This document shows positions 47,851 through 56,154 of a DNA stretch of 64,000 nt, piece after piece. The translations under genes and the position numbers were made by a program. Within the stretch, counting starts at the first letter, position 1. Each line of letters starts with the position of its first letter. Origin of the DNA: Streptomyces stelliscabiei (GTDB lineage Bacteria; Actinomycetota; Actinomycetes; Streptomycetales; Streptomycetaceae); assembly GCF_014873495.1 (NCBI RefSeq), contig NZ_JADBGF010000001.1, forward strand, positions 7,750,001-7,814,000, read 5' to 3'. The notes under the pieces are model-generated. The model had not been told where the DNA came from, made no database searches, and saw nothing but the letters and a program-made list of their open reading frames with translations.

Positions 47851-48682
47851 CCAGCGACAGCCCCATCAGCACGGCGAGGAACGGGCCGAGCAGCAGCTCG
47901 GCGCCCCGGACCACACCCACCGCGCCGACCCCGACGATCGCGCCGAGCCCGTACGCCCGCAGCTGGGCCGCGCCGCTGAGGCAGGTGTTCTCGACCAGGT
48001 ACCGGTAGCCGAGGTCCCGGTGCTCGCGCAGCCAGGCGCGCGCTCCGGTCAGCCGAGGCCGGATGCCGGACTGGAGGCAGCCGTACACCGCGGCGACCGC
48101 GGCGGACGCGCCCCAGGCGAGGACGAACGCGGCCACCGTGCCCACGCGGGCCGCCACCACCATGGCCGGGACGAGCGCGACGCCCCACACCAGGTCGTTG
48201 ACGAACGCCTTCCGCCCGGTGCCGGCGGCGAAGAACGAGTACCGCCAGGCGTCCTGCAGCAGCAGCCCCGGCAGCAGGACCCCGAGGCAGGCGAAGGCGG
48301 GCCCCACCGGACCGCCGACGGCCAGTCCCGCCACCAGACAGGCCGCGCCGATGACGCCGCCGACGCCGAGCGCGGTACCCGACGAACGGGTCACCGCCCC
48401 GCGCCAGGAGTCCTCCGGCACCCCGCTGAAGCGCACCACGAGCGGGTCGGTGGCCAGTCCCCGGGAGACGCTGAGCACCACGCCGTACGTCACCCAGGCC
48501 AGGCTGAACACACCGAACGCGGTGAGCCCGAGCGAGCGCGCGACGTAGATCCCCACCGCGAAGTTGGTCATGCTGGAGGCCGCCTGGTCGGCCAGCCCCC
48601 AGGACAGCCGGCCGAGCAGGGCCCGCCGGGCGGGTCCGGCCCGTGCCGTCGCCTTCTCCTTCTCGGTGGTCACTGGCGTCAT
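47384..48682 (-). CDS. Wzx-like polysaccharide flippase, 3' end disrupted
   Basis: 432 residues, 12-14 hydrophobic segments of the MATE/PST superfamily (LADQAASSMTNFAVGIYVAR first; PFLAVLMGLSLVTVAEAARV in the middle). Moves lipid-linked repeat units across the membrane. ATG 48682 overlaps the DUF4910 stop. Its present stop codon is formed at the edge of the inserted TnpB element; without the insert it would read about 7 more residues (IHEGEPR) to a stop overlapping the GT2 start. The loss is small, so the protein is probably functional. Confidence 0.88.
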   Translation of the reverse strand: MTPVTTEKEKATARAGPARRALLGRLSWGLADQAASSMTNFAVGIYVARSLGLTAFGVFSLAWVTYGVVLSVSRGLATDPLVVRFSGVPEDSWRGAVTRSSGTALGVGGVIGAACLVAGLAVGGPVGPAFACLGVLLPGLLLQDAWRYSFFAAGTGRKAFVNDLVWGVALVPAMVVAARVGTVAAFVLAWGASAAVAAVYGCLQSGIRPRLTGARAWLREHRDLGYRYLVENTCLSGAAQLRAYGLGAIVGVGAVGVVRGAELLLGPFLAVLMGLSLVTVAEAARVLRRAPHRLGRFCLLLGGAQAVAALLWGAALLLVPDHYGELVLGDVWQAASELIVPATLGVAGAGLGTGAAAGLRALGAARRSLRCQLFASACYVAGGLGGAAAAGTVGSAWGVAAATLASSAVWWLQLRSALREHHQDSIREVRTP

Positions 48683-49950
48683 GCCTTGATCAGCCCGGCG
48701 CCGTGCAGGGCGCCGGCCGCGGCGGCGACGGTGTCGAAGGGCAGCCCGGCCCGCTCGGCCACGTCCAGCAGCGCGTGCTCGCCGTCGGAGAGGCTGAGCA
48801 CCCAGAGCATCGCCATCTGGGCCTCTTTGGCGTCGCTGCGGCCGCCGAGCGAGTCGTACAGGCCGCGCCGGCCCAGCTGCGGCTCGCCGTACGGGCTGAG
48901 GTTCACGTACCGCCGGTTGCCGTCGAGCACGGCGAACGCCTCGCGGCACAGGGTGAGCGTGTCCGTCATCGCCTCCGGGGTGACGAAGTCCGGGTTGTCC
49001 GCCGAGGTGTGATACTCCGGGTAACCGGCGTACGGGGTCCGGCTGAGCGAGCCCACGCCGAGATCGAAGCCCGGCGAGCAGTACTGCCGCTCGTCGTAGC
49101 CGTACGGAGTGAACTCGGCGATGTGGTGCGGGCGTTCGGAGGCGGTCAGCACATGCCGCATCACCCGGTCGATCTCGGCGTCGCCGCGCCGGCTCAGCTT
49201 GTACGTCAGCCGGCCCCGGTCGCCCGCGCAGGCCAGCACCAGACCGTGCTTGACCCGCTCGATCCTCTCCGCGTTGCGGGCCAGCCAGGTGATCGCCCCG
49301 ATGGTGCCGGGCGCGAAGATGAAGCGGTAGGTGTAGTACGGGGTCCGCTCCGCCAGCGCCCGGGCCAGGAACGTCGCCACCGCGACGCCGGCCAGGTTGT
49401 CGTTGGCCAGCGACGGGTGGCAGACGTGGCAGGAGACGATCACCTCGTCGGCGATCTGCCCGGGGACCACGTGCTCGGCGTAGGTGAGGTGGCCGTCGGC
49501 GAGCGTGGAGTCCACGCAGACCTCGTACTCGCCGTCCGGCATCGCGTCCAGGGTGTCCTGGGAGAGACAGAACCCCCACTGCGGCTTGTAGTAGCTGGTG
49601 CGGTACGGCACCCAGCCCGGCTGCTCCGGCAGCGTGTACAGGTGCTCGCGCAGCTCGGCCAGCGGCATCGTCGCCGACACCGGCACGCTGTAGCCGAGCA
49701 CGTGCAGGCTGGACGCGGCGAAGTCGACGACCCGGTTGCCCGCGGCGTCGGCGATGTAGGCGTCCCGGATGTTCCACTCCTGCGGCACCGTCCAGTCGAG
49801 CACCTGGGTCCCGGTCGGCACCTCGTGCACCTGGAGCGGGATGTACTCGCCGACGATGTCCAGGGTGGCGCGCACCCCGTCGCCGGTGATGCTCCGGCAC
49901 AGCGGGTACAACCGCTCCACCAGCGCGTGCATCTCCTCGCCGACGGTCAT
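48679..49950 (-). CDS. DUF4910-domain, aminopeptidase-like protein
   Basis: 423 residues. DUF4910 plus aminopeptidase-like region: MTVGEEMHALVERLYPLCRS, WNIRDAYI, then SCHVCHPSLANDNLAGVAVA and PEYHTSADNPDF, which resemble zinc ligands of M28-type peptidases, and a C-terminal winged-helix-like tail (MAMLWVLSLSDGEHALLDVA). Such proteins occur in polysaccharide clusters across bacteria; the reaction is unknown, perhaps hydrolysis or transfer on an amidated sugar. ATGA overlaps at both ends. Confidence 0.88.
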   Translation of the reverse strand: MTVGEEMHALVERLYPLCRSITGDGVRATLDIVGEYIPLQVHEVPTGTQVLDWTVPQEWNIRDAYIADAAGNRVVDFAASSLHVLGYSVPVSATMPLAELREHLYTLPEQPGWVPYRTSYYKPQWGFCLSQDTLDAMPDGEYEVCVDSTLADGHLTYAEHVVPGQIADEVIVSCHVCHPSLANDNLAGVAVATFLARALAERTPYYTYRFIFAPGTIGAITWLARNAERIERVKHGLVLACAGDRGRLTYKLSRRGDAEIDRVMRHVLTASERPHHIAEFTPYGYDERQYCSPGFDLGVGSLSRTPYAGYPEYHTSADNPDFVTPEAMTDTLTLCREAFAVLDGNRRYVNLSPYGEPQLGRRGLYDSLGGRSDAKEAQMAMLWVLSLSDGEHALLDVAERAGLPFDTVAAAAGALHGAGLIKA

Positions 49951-50972
49951 CCGCGCCACCGCAGGGTGTCGTCGACGGTGCCGGCCCCGGACGCCGCCCG
50001 CAGCACGGCCAGTCGGGTGAAGCGGCGCTCGAAGGCCTCCTGGGTCAGCCCGAACTTCCGGTAGGCGTCGGCGAGTTCGAGCGCGCCCCGCTTCACCGAC
50101 CACTCGCAGTCGAAGCCGGGGATCGCGGCCCGGAACCGGGAGAAGTCCACCCGGTACGACCGGGGATCGGCCCCGTTCTCGCCGGTGATCACCACCTTCG
50201 CGCCGGACACCGCCTCGGCGACCTGCTCGGCGATCTCGGCCACCGTCACGTTGTTGGTCTCGGTGCCGATGTTGAACGCCCGGTCGTGCACCGCCTCGCG
50301 CGGCGCGTCCAGCGCGGCCGTGAAGGCCCGCGCGATGTCGGCGGCGTGCACCAGCGGGCGCCAGGGGGTGCCGTCGGAGAGCACCAGCACCTCGCCGGAC
50401 AGCAGCGCGTGGCCCACCAGGTTGTTCAGCACGATGTCGGCGCGCAGCCGGGGGGAGTAGCCGAAGGCGGTGGCGTTGCGCATGTACACCGGGCTGAAGT
50501 CGCCGTCGGCCAGCGCGTGCAGGTCGTCCTCCACCCGCACCTTGGACTCCGCGTACGGGGTCACCGGGCGCAGCGGGGCGCCCTCGGCCACCAACTCGTC
50601 ACCGCCGGCGGCGCCGTACACCGAGCACGTCGACGCGTACAGGAAGCGCCGCACCCCGGCGTCGCGGGCCAGCCGGGCCAGCGTCACGGACGCGTGGTGG
50701 TTGATGTCGTAGGTGAGCTGCGGCGCGAGCGAGCCCAGCGGGTCGTTGGACAGGGCCGCCAGGTGGATCACGGCGTCGACCCCGGCCACGTGTGCGGCCG
50801 TGACGTCGCGCAGGTCCACCCGGGTACCCGGCGGGTCCGCCGGCTTCGGCCCCAGCACGCAGTCGGCGAACAGGCCGGCGTCGAGGCCGACGACCTCGTG
50901 CCCGGCCTCGGCGAGGACCGGGGCCATCACGGTGCCCAGGTAGCCCTGGTGTCCGGTCAGGAGTACGCGCAT
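49947..50972 (-). CDS. NAD-dependent epimerase/dehydratase
   Basis: 341 residues, extended SDR. Cofactor motif TGHQGYLG (6-13), HLAALSNDP, catalytic Ser and Tyr in YASTCSVYG and PYAESKVRVE (Tyr-x3-Lys), and the substrate segment NATAFGYSPRLR. Acts on NDP-sugars as epimerase, dehydratase or reductase. Stop overlaps the DUF4910 start. Three bases separate its start from the PIG-L stop. Exact reaction not assignable. Confidence 0.92.
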   Translation of the reverse strand: MRVLLTGHQGYLGTVMAPVLAEAGHEVVGLDAGLFADCVLGPKPADPPGTRVDLRDVTAAHVAGVDAVIHLAALSNDPLGSLAPQLTYDINHHASVTLARLARDAGVRRFLYASTCSVYGAAGGDELVAEGAPLRPVTPYAESKVRVEDDLHALADGDFSPVYMRNATAFGYSPRLRADIVLNNLVGHALLSGEVLVLSDGTPWRPLVHAADIARAFTAALDAPREAVHDRAFNIGTETNNVTVAEIAEQVAEAVSGAKVVITGENGADPRSYRVDFSRFRAAIPGFDCEWSVKRGALELADAYRKFGLTQEAFERRFTRLAVLRAASGAGTVDDTLRWRG

Positions 50973-50975
50973 GGT

Positions 50976-51623
50976 TCAACCCCCCAGGTTGAGCGTGAGT
51001 TTGGTGACGGCGAACGCCTCGGCGTAGCGCTCGTGGCATTCGATACCGCGGATCCGGGCGAGGCCGAGGAAGGCCTCCCGGTCGTACCAGGGCCGGTGGC
51101 GCTGCGAGGGGTAGTGCTCCTGCAGCAGCCCCACCTTCCGCTCGGCGGTCTCCGGCGAGAGCGGCTGGTACGCCGCCGGACGGCCGAGATCGCCGTCCCA
51201 CTTGACGATCTCGTAGCCGAGCACCAGGTGGTCGCGGAACGCGGTCGGGATCAGCTTCGCCAGGCCGCGGTGGTCCTGGTGGGCGTCGTCGGTGCGCGGG
51301 GCCAGCACGAGGTCCGGGTCCGTCGCCGCGCGCAGCTCCTCGACCGCGGCCTTGGCCTCCTCCCAGTGCGCGGGCAGCCGGCCGTCCGGCAGCTTGTGCA
51401 CGGTCAGCCGCAGGTCGGCGCCCGGGCAGAAGGCGGCGAGCGCGGCCCGCTCCTCCTGCTCCCGGTCGCTGCCGCCGCCGGACAGCACCAGCGCGTCGAC
51501 GCGCAGGCCCGGGCGCGCCAGGCACATCGTCAGCAGCGTGCCACCGGCGCCGATGGCGATGTCGTCGCAGTGCGCGCCCACCGCGACGACCCGGTCCGGG
51601 CGCCCGGCGCCGAGCCGGATCAC
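50976..51623 (-). CDS. PIG-L family deacetylase
   Basis: 215 residues, LmbE-like zinc deacetylase: VGAHCDDIAIGAGGTL holds the first metal site (His-x-Asp-Asp), and RTDDAHQDHRGLAKL the second (His-x2-His). Removes an acetyl group from an amino sugar. GTG 51623 overlaps the nucleotidyltransferase stop (GTGA, 51620-51623). Located in the middle of an NDP-sugar modification block, so a nucleotide- or lipid-linked N-acetyl sugar is the probable substrate. Confidence 0.92.
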   Translation of the reverse strand: MIRLGAGRPDRVVAVGAHCDDIAIGAGGTLLTMCLARPGLRVDALVLSGGGSDREQEERAALAAFCPGADLRLTVHKLPDGRLPAHWEEAKAAVEELRAATDPDLVLAPRTDDAHQDHRGLAKLIPTAFRDHLVLGYEIVKWDGDLGRPAAYQPLSPETAERKVGLLQEHYPSQRHRPWYDREAFLGLARIRGIECHERYAEAFAVTKLTLNLGG

Positions 51624-52414
51624 GCGCCCACCCCGGTGGCGTCCCGTTCCCACACGGCCCACGGGCGTTCGCCCCGGGCGTAGGCGTCGTCGAGCGCGGC
51701 CCGCTCCTTGACGGTGTCGGTCGGCTTCCAGAAGCCGCGGTGCTGGTGCGCCACCAGGCGGCCCTGCTTGGCCAGTTGCGCGCAGCCGTCGGCGACCAGG
51801 TCCCCGCCCTCCGGGATGTGGTCGAAGATCTCCTGGCGGAGCACGAAATAACCGCCGTTCTCCCACAGCGGCATGTCGCTGACCGCGGTGATGCCCCCCA
51901 CCAGGCCGTCCTCGCCCAGGTCCACGCAGTGGAACGAGGACTGCGGCGGCACCACCATCATCGACGCGCCGGCGTCACGCCGGGCGAAGGAGTCGATCAT
52001 CGTCGGGAGCGGGGCGTCGGTGAGCACGTCGGCGTAGTTGGCGAGGAACATCTCGTCGCCGTCGAGGTGGTGACGCACCCGGCGCAGCCGTTCACCGATC
52101 GGCGACTCGACGCCGGTCTGCGCGAACGTGATCGTCCAGTCGGCGATGTCGGTGGACAGCAGTTCGGTCCGCCCGCCGCGCAGCACGAAGTCGTTGGACG
52201 TCGTCTCCTCGTAGGTGAGGAAGAAGTTCTTGATGTGGTGGGCCCCGTAGCCGAGGCAGAGGATGAACTCCGTGTGCCCGAAGTGCGCGTAGTAGCGCAT
52301 GACGTGCCAGATCAGCGGGCGCGGGCCGACCATCGCCATCGGCTTGGGCACGTCGTCGGAGGTTCCGTTGCGCATCCGCATGCCGTAACCGCCGCAGAAC
52401 AGGACGACCTTCAT
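51620..52414 (-). CDS. Sugar nucleotidyltransferase (RfbF-like)
   Basis: 264 residues. Signature VVLFCGGYGMRMRNGTSDDV with PKPM and GPRPLIWHVM, typical of glucose-1-phosphate cytidylyl/thymidylyl transferases, then CLGYGAHHIKNFF, which is characteristic of the cytidylyl (RfbF) branch, and NYADVLTD for metal binding. Activates a sugar-1-phosphate to an NDP-sugar, first step for the modification enzymes encoded around it. ATGA overlap with the methyltransferase (52411-52414). Confidence 0.92.
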   Translation of the reverse strand: MKVVLFCGGYGMRMRNGTSDDVPKPMAMVGPRPLIWHVMRYYAHFGHTEFILCLGYGAHHIKNFFLTYEETTSNDFVLRGGRTELLSTDIADWTITFAQTGVESPIGERLRRVRHHLDGDEMFLANYADVLTDAPLPTMIDSFARRDAGASMMVVPPQSSFHCVDLGEDGLVGGITAVSDMPLWENGGYFVLRQEIFDHIPEGGDLVADGCAQLAKQGRLVAHQHRGFWKPTDTVKERAALDDAYARGERPWAVWERDATGVGA

Positions 52415-53646
52415 GCCTTGACCTCGACAATGCTCAGTTCCGGTATCGGGAAGACCAGCCGGCCGCCCCACTCGTGCACGTACGCCAGCTGCTCGACCAG
52501 TTCGGCCCGCAGGTTCCACGGCAGGACCAGGACGTAGTCCGGCCGGTCGGCGGCGATCCGCTCGGGCGGCAGGATCGGGACGCGGGTGCCCGGGGTGAAC
52601 CTGCCGTGCTTGTAGGGGTTGCGGTCGACCGTGTACGCCAGCAGGTCGGGCCGGATGCCGCAGTGGTTGAGCAGGGTGTTGCCCTTGCCCGGGGCGCCGT
52701 AGCCGACGACCGTCTCGCCGCGCTCGGCCGCGTCGATGAGGAACCGCAGCAGGTCCCGGCGCACCTTGGCCACCCGGGCGGAGAACTCGGTGTACCCGGA
52801 CAGCTCCTGCAGCCCGGCCGCCTTCTCCCGGGCCAGCACGTCCGCCACCCGCGCGGTGGGCTCGCCGGCCACCTCGGACGGGCGGGCCCACAGTCGGATC
52901 GACCCGCCGTGCGTGGGCAGCAGCTCGACGTCCACGAGCGTGAGCCCGCCGCTCGCCAGCGCCCGGATCGCGGCCGCGACCGTGTAGTACTGGAAGTGCT
53001 CGTGGTAGATCGTGTCGTACTGGTTCTCCTCGATCAGGGTCAGCAGGTGCTGCACCTCGATGGAGACCCAGCCGTCGTCGGCGACCAGGGCCCGCAGCCC
53101 CTGGGTGAACCCGACGACGTCGGGGATGTGCGCGTACACGTTGTTGGCCACGACCAGGTCCGCCGGGCCGTGCTCGGCGCGGACGCCGGCGCCGGTGTCC
53201 GCGCCCAGGAACGCCGTGAGCGTGGGCACCCCCGCCTCCCGCGCCGCCGCCCCGACGTTCACCGACGGCTCGACGCCGAGGCAGCGGATCCCCCGGTCCA
53301 CCACATGCCTCAGCAGGTACCCGTCGTTGCTCGCGACCTCGACCACGAAGTCGTCGGGGCCGAGGCCCACCCGCTCCACGGCGCCCGCGACGAAAGCGCG
53401 CGCGTGCTCCACCCAGGAGGTGGAGAAGGAGGAGAAGTACGCGTACTCCTCGAACGTCTCCTCCGGTGTGATCAACGGAGGGATCTGCGCGAGCCAGCAG
53501 TCCGTGCAGACCCGCAGGTGCAGCGGGTACGCCGGTTCCGGCAGGTCCAGTTGTTCCGCGGCGAGAAAGCTCTCGCACGGCGGGGTCGCCCCCAGGTCGA
53601 CGACGCTCTCCAGCGCCGACGAGCCGCAGAGTCGGCATCCGGTCAT
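52411..53646 (-). CDS. NDP-sugar C-methyltransferase
   Basis: 411 residues in three parts: zinc-binding N-terminus (Cys4, Cys7, Cys47, Cys50), SAM domain with VVEVASNDGYLL and VVANNVYAHI, then EVQHLLTLIEENQYDTIYHE with the active-site His-Glu-His, and a C-terminal domain with VGYGAPGKGNTLLNHCG. This matches the TylC3/NovU-type 3-C-methyltransferases acting on NDP-4-keto sugars, giving branched sugars. ATGA overlaps with both the nucleotidyltransferase and the GT4 gene. Confidence 0.92.
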   Translation of the reverse strand: MTGCRLCGSSALESVVDLGATPPCESFLAAEQLDLPEPAYPLHLRVCTDCWLAQIPPLITPEETFEEYAYFSSFSTSWVEHARAFVAGAVERVGLGPDDFVVEVASNDGYLLRHVVDRGIRCLGVEPSVNVGAAAREAGVPTLTAFLGADTGAGVRAEHGPADLVVANNVYAHIPDVVGFTQGLRALVADDGWVSIEVQHLLTLIEENQYDTIYHEHFQYYTVAAAIRALASGGLTLVDVELLPTHGGSIRLWARPSEVAGEPTARVADVLAREKAAGLQELSGYTEFSARVAKVRRDLLRFLIDAAERGETVVGYGAPGKGNTLLNHCGIRPDLLAYTVDRNPYKHGRFTPGTRVPILPPERIAADRPDYVLVLPWNLRAELVEQLAYVHEWGGRLVFPIPELSIVEVKA

Positions 53647-54917
53647 CTACTGCCCCCATCCCGCTCACGCGGGCGCACCCGCCGCGAGCCAGTGCTTGCG
53701 TCCCCTACCGGCGCCGGGCCGTCCCCGCCGCCGGACCGCCCCGCGATCGCGGAGCGGTACCCCTCCACCAGGCGCTCCAGCCCGACCGCCGGGCTGAAGT
53801 CCCGCTCGTAACGGCTCCTGGCCGCCCGGCCCAGCTCCCGGCCCAGGGCCGGGTCGGCCGTGATCCGGCGCAGACAGGACGCGAGCGAGGCGGCCTCGCC
53901 CGGCCGGTGCAGCAGCCCGGTCACCCCGTCCTCGACGAGTTCGACGAAGGCGCCGTGACCGGCGGCGACGGCCGGGACCCCGGCCGCCATCGCCTCCACG
54001 ACCACCAGGCCGAACGCCTCCAGCCACGTCGAGGGCGCCACCACGGCGACCGACCGCGCGACGGCCTCGCGGACCTGCGCGGTGTCGTACAGGCCGGCGT
54101 ACCGCACGTCGTCGCGGCCCGCCGCCCAGGCGGTCACCTCCGGCTCCAGCGGCCCCGCCCCGGCGATCACCAGCGGCACGCCCACCCCGCCGCCGGCGGT
54201 CAGCTCGTCCCAGGCGGCCATGAGCAGTCGTACGCCCTTGGCCTCCGCGAGCCGGCCCAGGTACAGCAGGTGCTCGCCGTCGCCCTCCCGGCGCGGACCC
54301 GGGTCGGGTACGAAGTTGTGCTTCACGGCCAGCCGCTCGGCCGGCATCCCGGAGCGCACCAGGACCTCGCGCTGCGCCGCCGAGATGCAGAAGAACCGCT
54401 CCACGCCGGACCACCACCGCCGCCGGTTCACCGACAGGCTGACCGCGAGCGGCACCGTGGCGAGCCGGGAGCCGCGGTAGCAGCCGTGCCGGACGGCGGG
54501 CAGCGGCGCGGACCCGACGCACTCGGCGCACGGCCGGCCGTCGCGCTGCAGCGTGCCGGGCGGGCAGACCTGGGTGTAGTTGTGCAGCGTGGCGACGGCC
54601 GGCACCCCGGCGTCCGCGCAGGCGGCCAGCACCGCCGGCGACAGCAACGGGAAGACGTTGTGGACGTGCACCACGTCCGGCCGCTCGGCGCGCAGCTTCG
54701 CGGCGAGTTCCCTGCGGACCGCCGGGTTCCACGGCACCAGCAGCGGGATCGCGGCCTTGCCCGGCAGGGACCGGGCGGCGATGTCGTCGCTGCGCCGCTC
54801 GAACACCTCGACCCGGTGGCCCGCTCCGCGCAGCAGCGCCACCTCCTGGTCGACGACCTTGTTCTCGCCGCTCGGCTGCGCCGAGGCGTAACGGTTGTGC
54901 ACCACGAGGACGTGCAT
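53643..54917 (-). CDS. Glycosyltransferase family 4
   Basis: 424 residues, GT-B fold. N-terminal NRYASAQPSGENKVVDQEVA, a Cys-rich insertion CPPGTLQRDGRPCAECVG common in actinomycete GT4 enzymes, and the C-terminal nucleotide-sugar site STWLEAFGLVVVEAMAAGVP with the retaining-type E-x7-E. Adds a sugar to the lipid-linked unit in the cytoplasm. Its stop overlaps the methyltransferase start; 3 bp separate it from the polymerase gene. Confidence 0.92.
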   Translation of the reverse strand: MHVLVVHNRYASAQPSGENKVVDQEVALLRGAGHRVEVFERRSDDIAARSLPGKAAIPLLVPWNPAVRRELAAKLRAERPDVVHVHNVFPLLSPAVLAACADAGVPAVATLHNYTQVCPPGTLQRDGRPCAECVGSAPLPAVRHGCYRGSRLATVPLAVSLSVNRRRWWSGVERFFCISAAQREVLVRSGMPAERLAVKHNFVPDPGPRREGDGEHLLYLGRLAEAKGVRLLMAAWDELTAGGGVGVPLVIAGAGPLEPEVTAWAAGRDDVRYAGLYDTAQVREAVARSVAVVAPSTWLEAFGLVVVEAMAAGVPAVAAGHGAFVELVEDGVTGLLHRPGEAASLASCLRRITADPALGRELGRAARSRYERDFSPAVGLERLVEGYRSAIAGRSGGGDGPAPVGDASTGSRRVRPRERDGGSR

Positions 54918-54920
54918 GCT

Positions 54921-56153
54921 TCAGGCCACCTCCGTTCTTCGGACCCAGCGCGTGACGCGCCGTCGGGGGACTGTGGGGGCCGGGAGGGCGGTGGCCGTGC
55001 CGGGCACCGCCAACAGGGAGGCCGCCACCGCCAGATGGAGCAGGTACGGCGAGGCGTCGCCCAGCCCGGCCTCGGTGTACGACGCGATCCCGCAGTAGCT
55101 GATCAGGAAGATCGCGCAGGCCCTCGACAGCGAGGGCGGCCGCAGCAGCGCGACGCCGCCCAGGACGACGATGATCGCCGCCACCAGCGTCACCCCGGTC
55201 ATCCCCTGCTCGTTGAAGACGGCCAGCCAGCTGTTGTCGATCGGCAGCCCGCCGAAGGACTTGTCGCCCAGGCCCGTGCCGAACAGGTACTCCGAGGTCG
55301 TCCGGGGTGCCGCCAGCAGCGCCTCCCAGACCTTGGCCCGGCCGGTGAGGCTGGTGAAGTTCTCCTGGCTCTGGCCGCGCAGGAACCACGACCGCAGCGC
55401 GGGGCCGAACCCCACCGCGGCCACGGCGGCGCACAGCACCACCCAGGCGAAGAACCGGCGGGCGGCGGTGCTGGTCAGGAAGAGCGAGCCGATCGCCAGC
55501 ACCAGCCCGATCAGCATCCCGAGCGTGGCCGTGCGGGTGTGGGTCAGCGCGAGCAGGACCAGGGACGGCACGATGACCAGCGCCGCGCTGCCCCGGGTCG
55601 TCCGGCGGCCCAGCAGGAGCAGCACGGAGAGCCCGATGATCACCGCCGCGTACTGTCCGATCTGCGGCGGGGTGAGCGGCCACAGCGCACCGACCAGGCG
55701 CCCGCCGTACAGCTCGGGCAGGGCGGCGCCCGGGGAGACGACCGCGCCGACGGCCACCGACCCGAGGACCACGAAGTACATCCGGATGTGGAGCCGGACG
55801 AACCGCAGGTCGCCGTCCCACCAGCGGGTGAGCAGCCACAGCGTGCTGACGAAGAGCGCCAGCCGGGCGCAGCGGAACACCGCGCCGAACCCGGACTCCA
55901 GGTCCGCGCTGGAGATCACGCTCGGCACCAGCAGCAGGGTCAGCAGGAACAGGAAGGCGTTGGGCCGCACGCGCAGCCGGGGATTGACCACGAGCGCCAG
56001 CGCGAACGCGGCCACCAGCGCGCCCATGGTGGCCATCTGGATGAGTGAGCGGGGCAGCGGGACGATGGTCCTCGCCCCGGCGGAGCCGAGCGTGTTGAGG
56101 ACCAACAGCCCCCAGACCGTCCCGACGATCTTCGACGTGTGGTCGGTGGGCAT
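54921..56153 (-). CDS. O-antigen ligase/polymerase-like (Wzy) membrane protein
   Basis: 410 residues with 10-12 hydrophobic segments and a large outward loop (AALPELYGGRLVGALWPLTP; GRAKVWEALLAAPRTTSEYL with FGTGLGDKS), the usual site of the catalytic Arg in Wzy polymerases and WaaL ligases. Polymerises undecaprenyl-linked repeat units outside the membrane. One base separates it from the beta-helix gene. Confidence 0.85.
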   Translation of the reverse strand: MPTDHTSKIVGTVWGLLVLNTLGSAGARTIVPLPRSLIQMATMGALVAAFALALVVNPRLRVRPNAFLFLLTLLLVPSVISSADLESGFGAVFRCARLALFVSTLWLLTRWWDGDLRFVRLHIRMYFVVLGSVAVGAVVSPGAALPELYGGRLVGALWPLTPPQIGQYAAVIIGLSVLLLLGRRTTRGSAALVIVPSLVLLALTHTRTATLGMLIGLVLAIGSLFLTSTAARRFFAWVVLCAAVAAVGFGPALRSWFLRGQSQENFTSLTGRAKVWEALLAAPRTTSEYLFGTGLGDKSFGGLPIDNSWLAVFNEQGMTGVTLVAAIIVVLGGVALLRPPSLSRACAIFLISYCGIASYTEAGLGDASPYLLHLAVAASLLAVPGTATALPAPTVPRRRVTRWVRRTEVA

Positions 56154-56154
56154 C

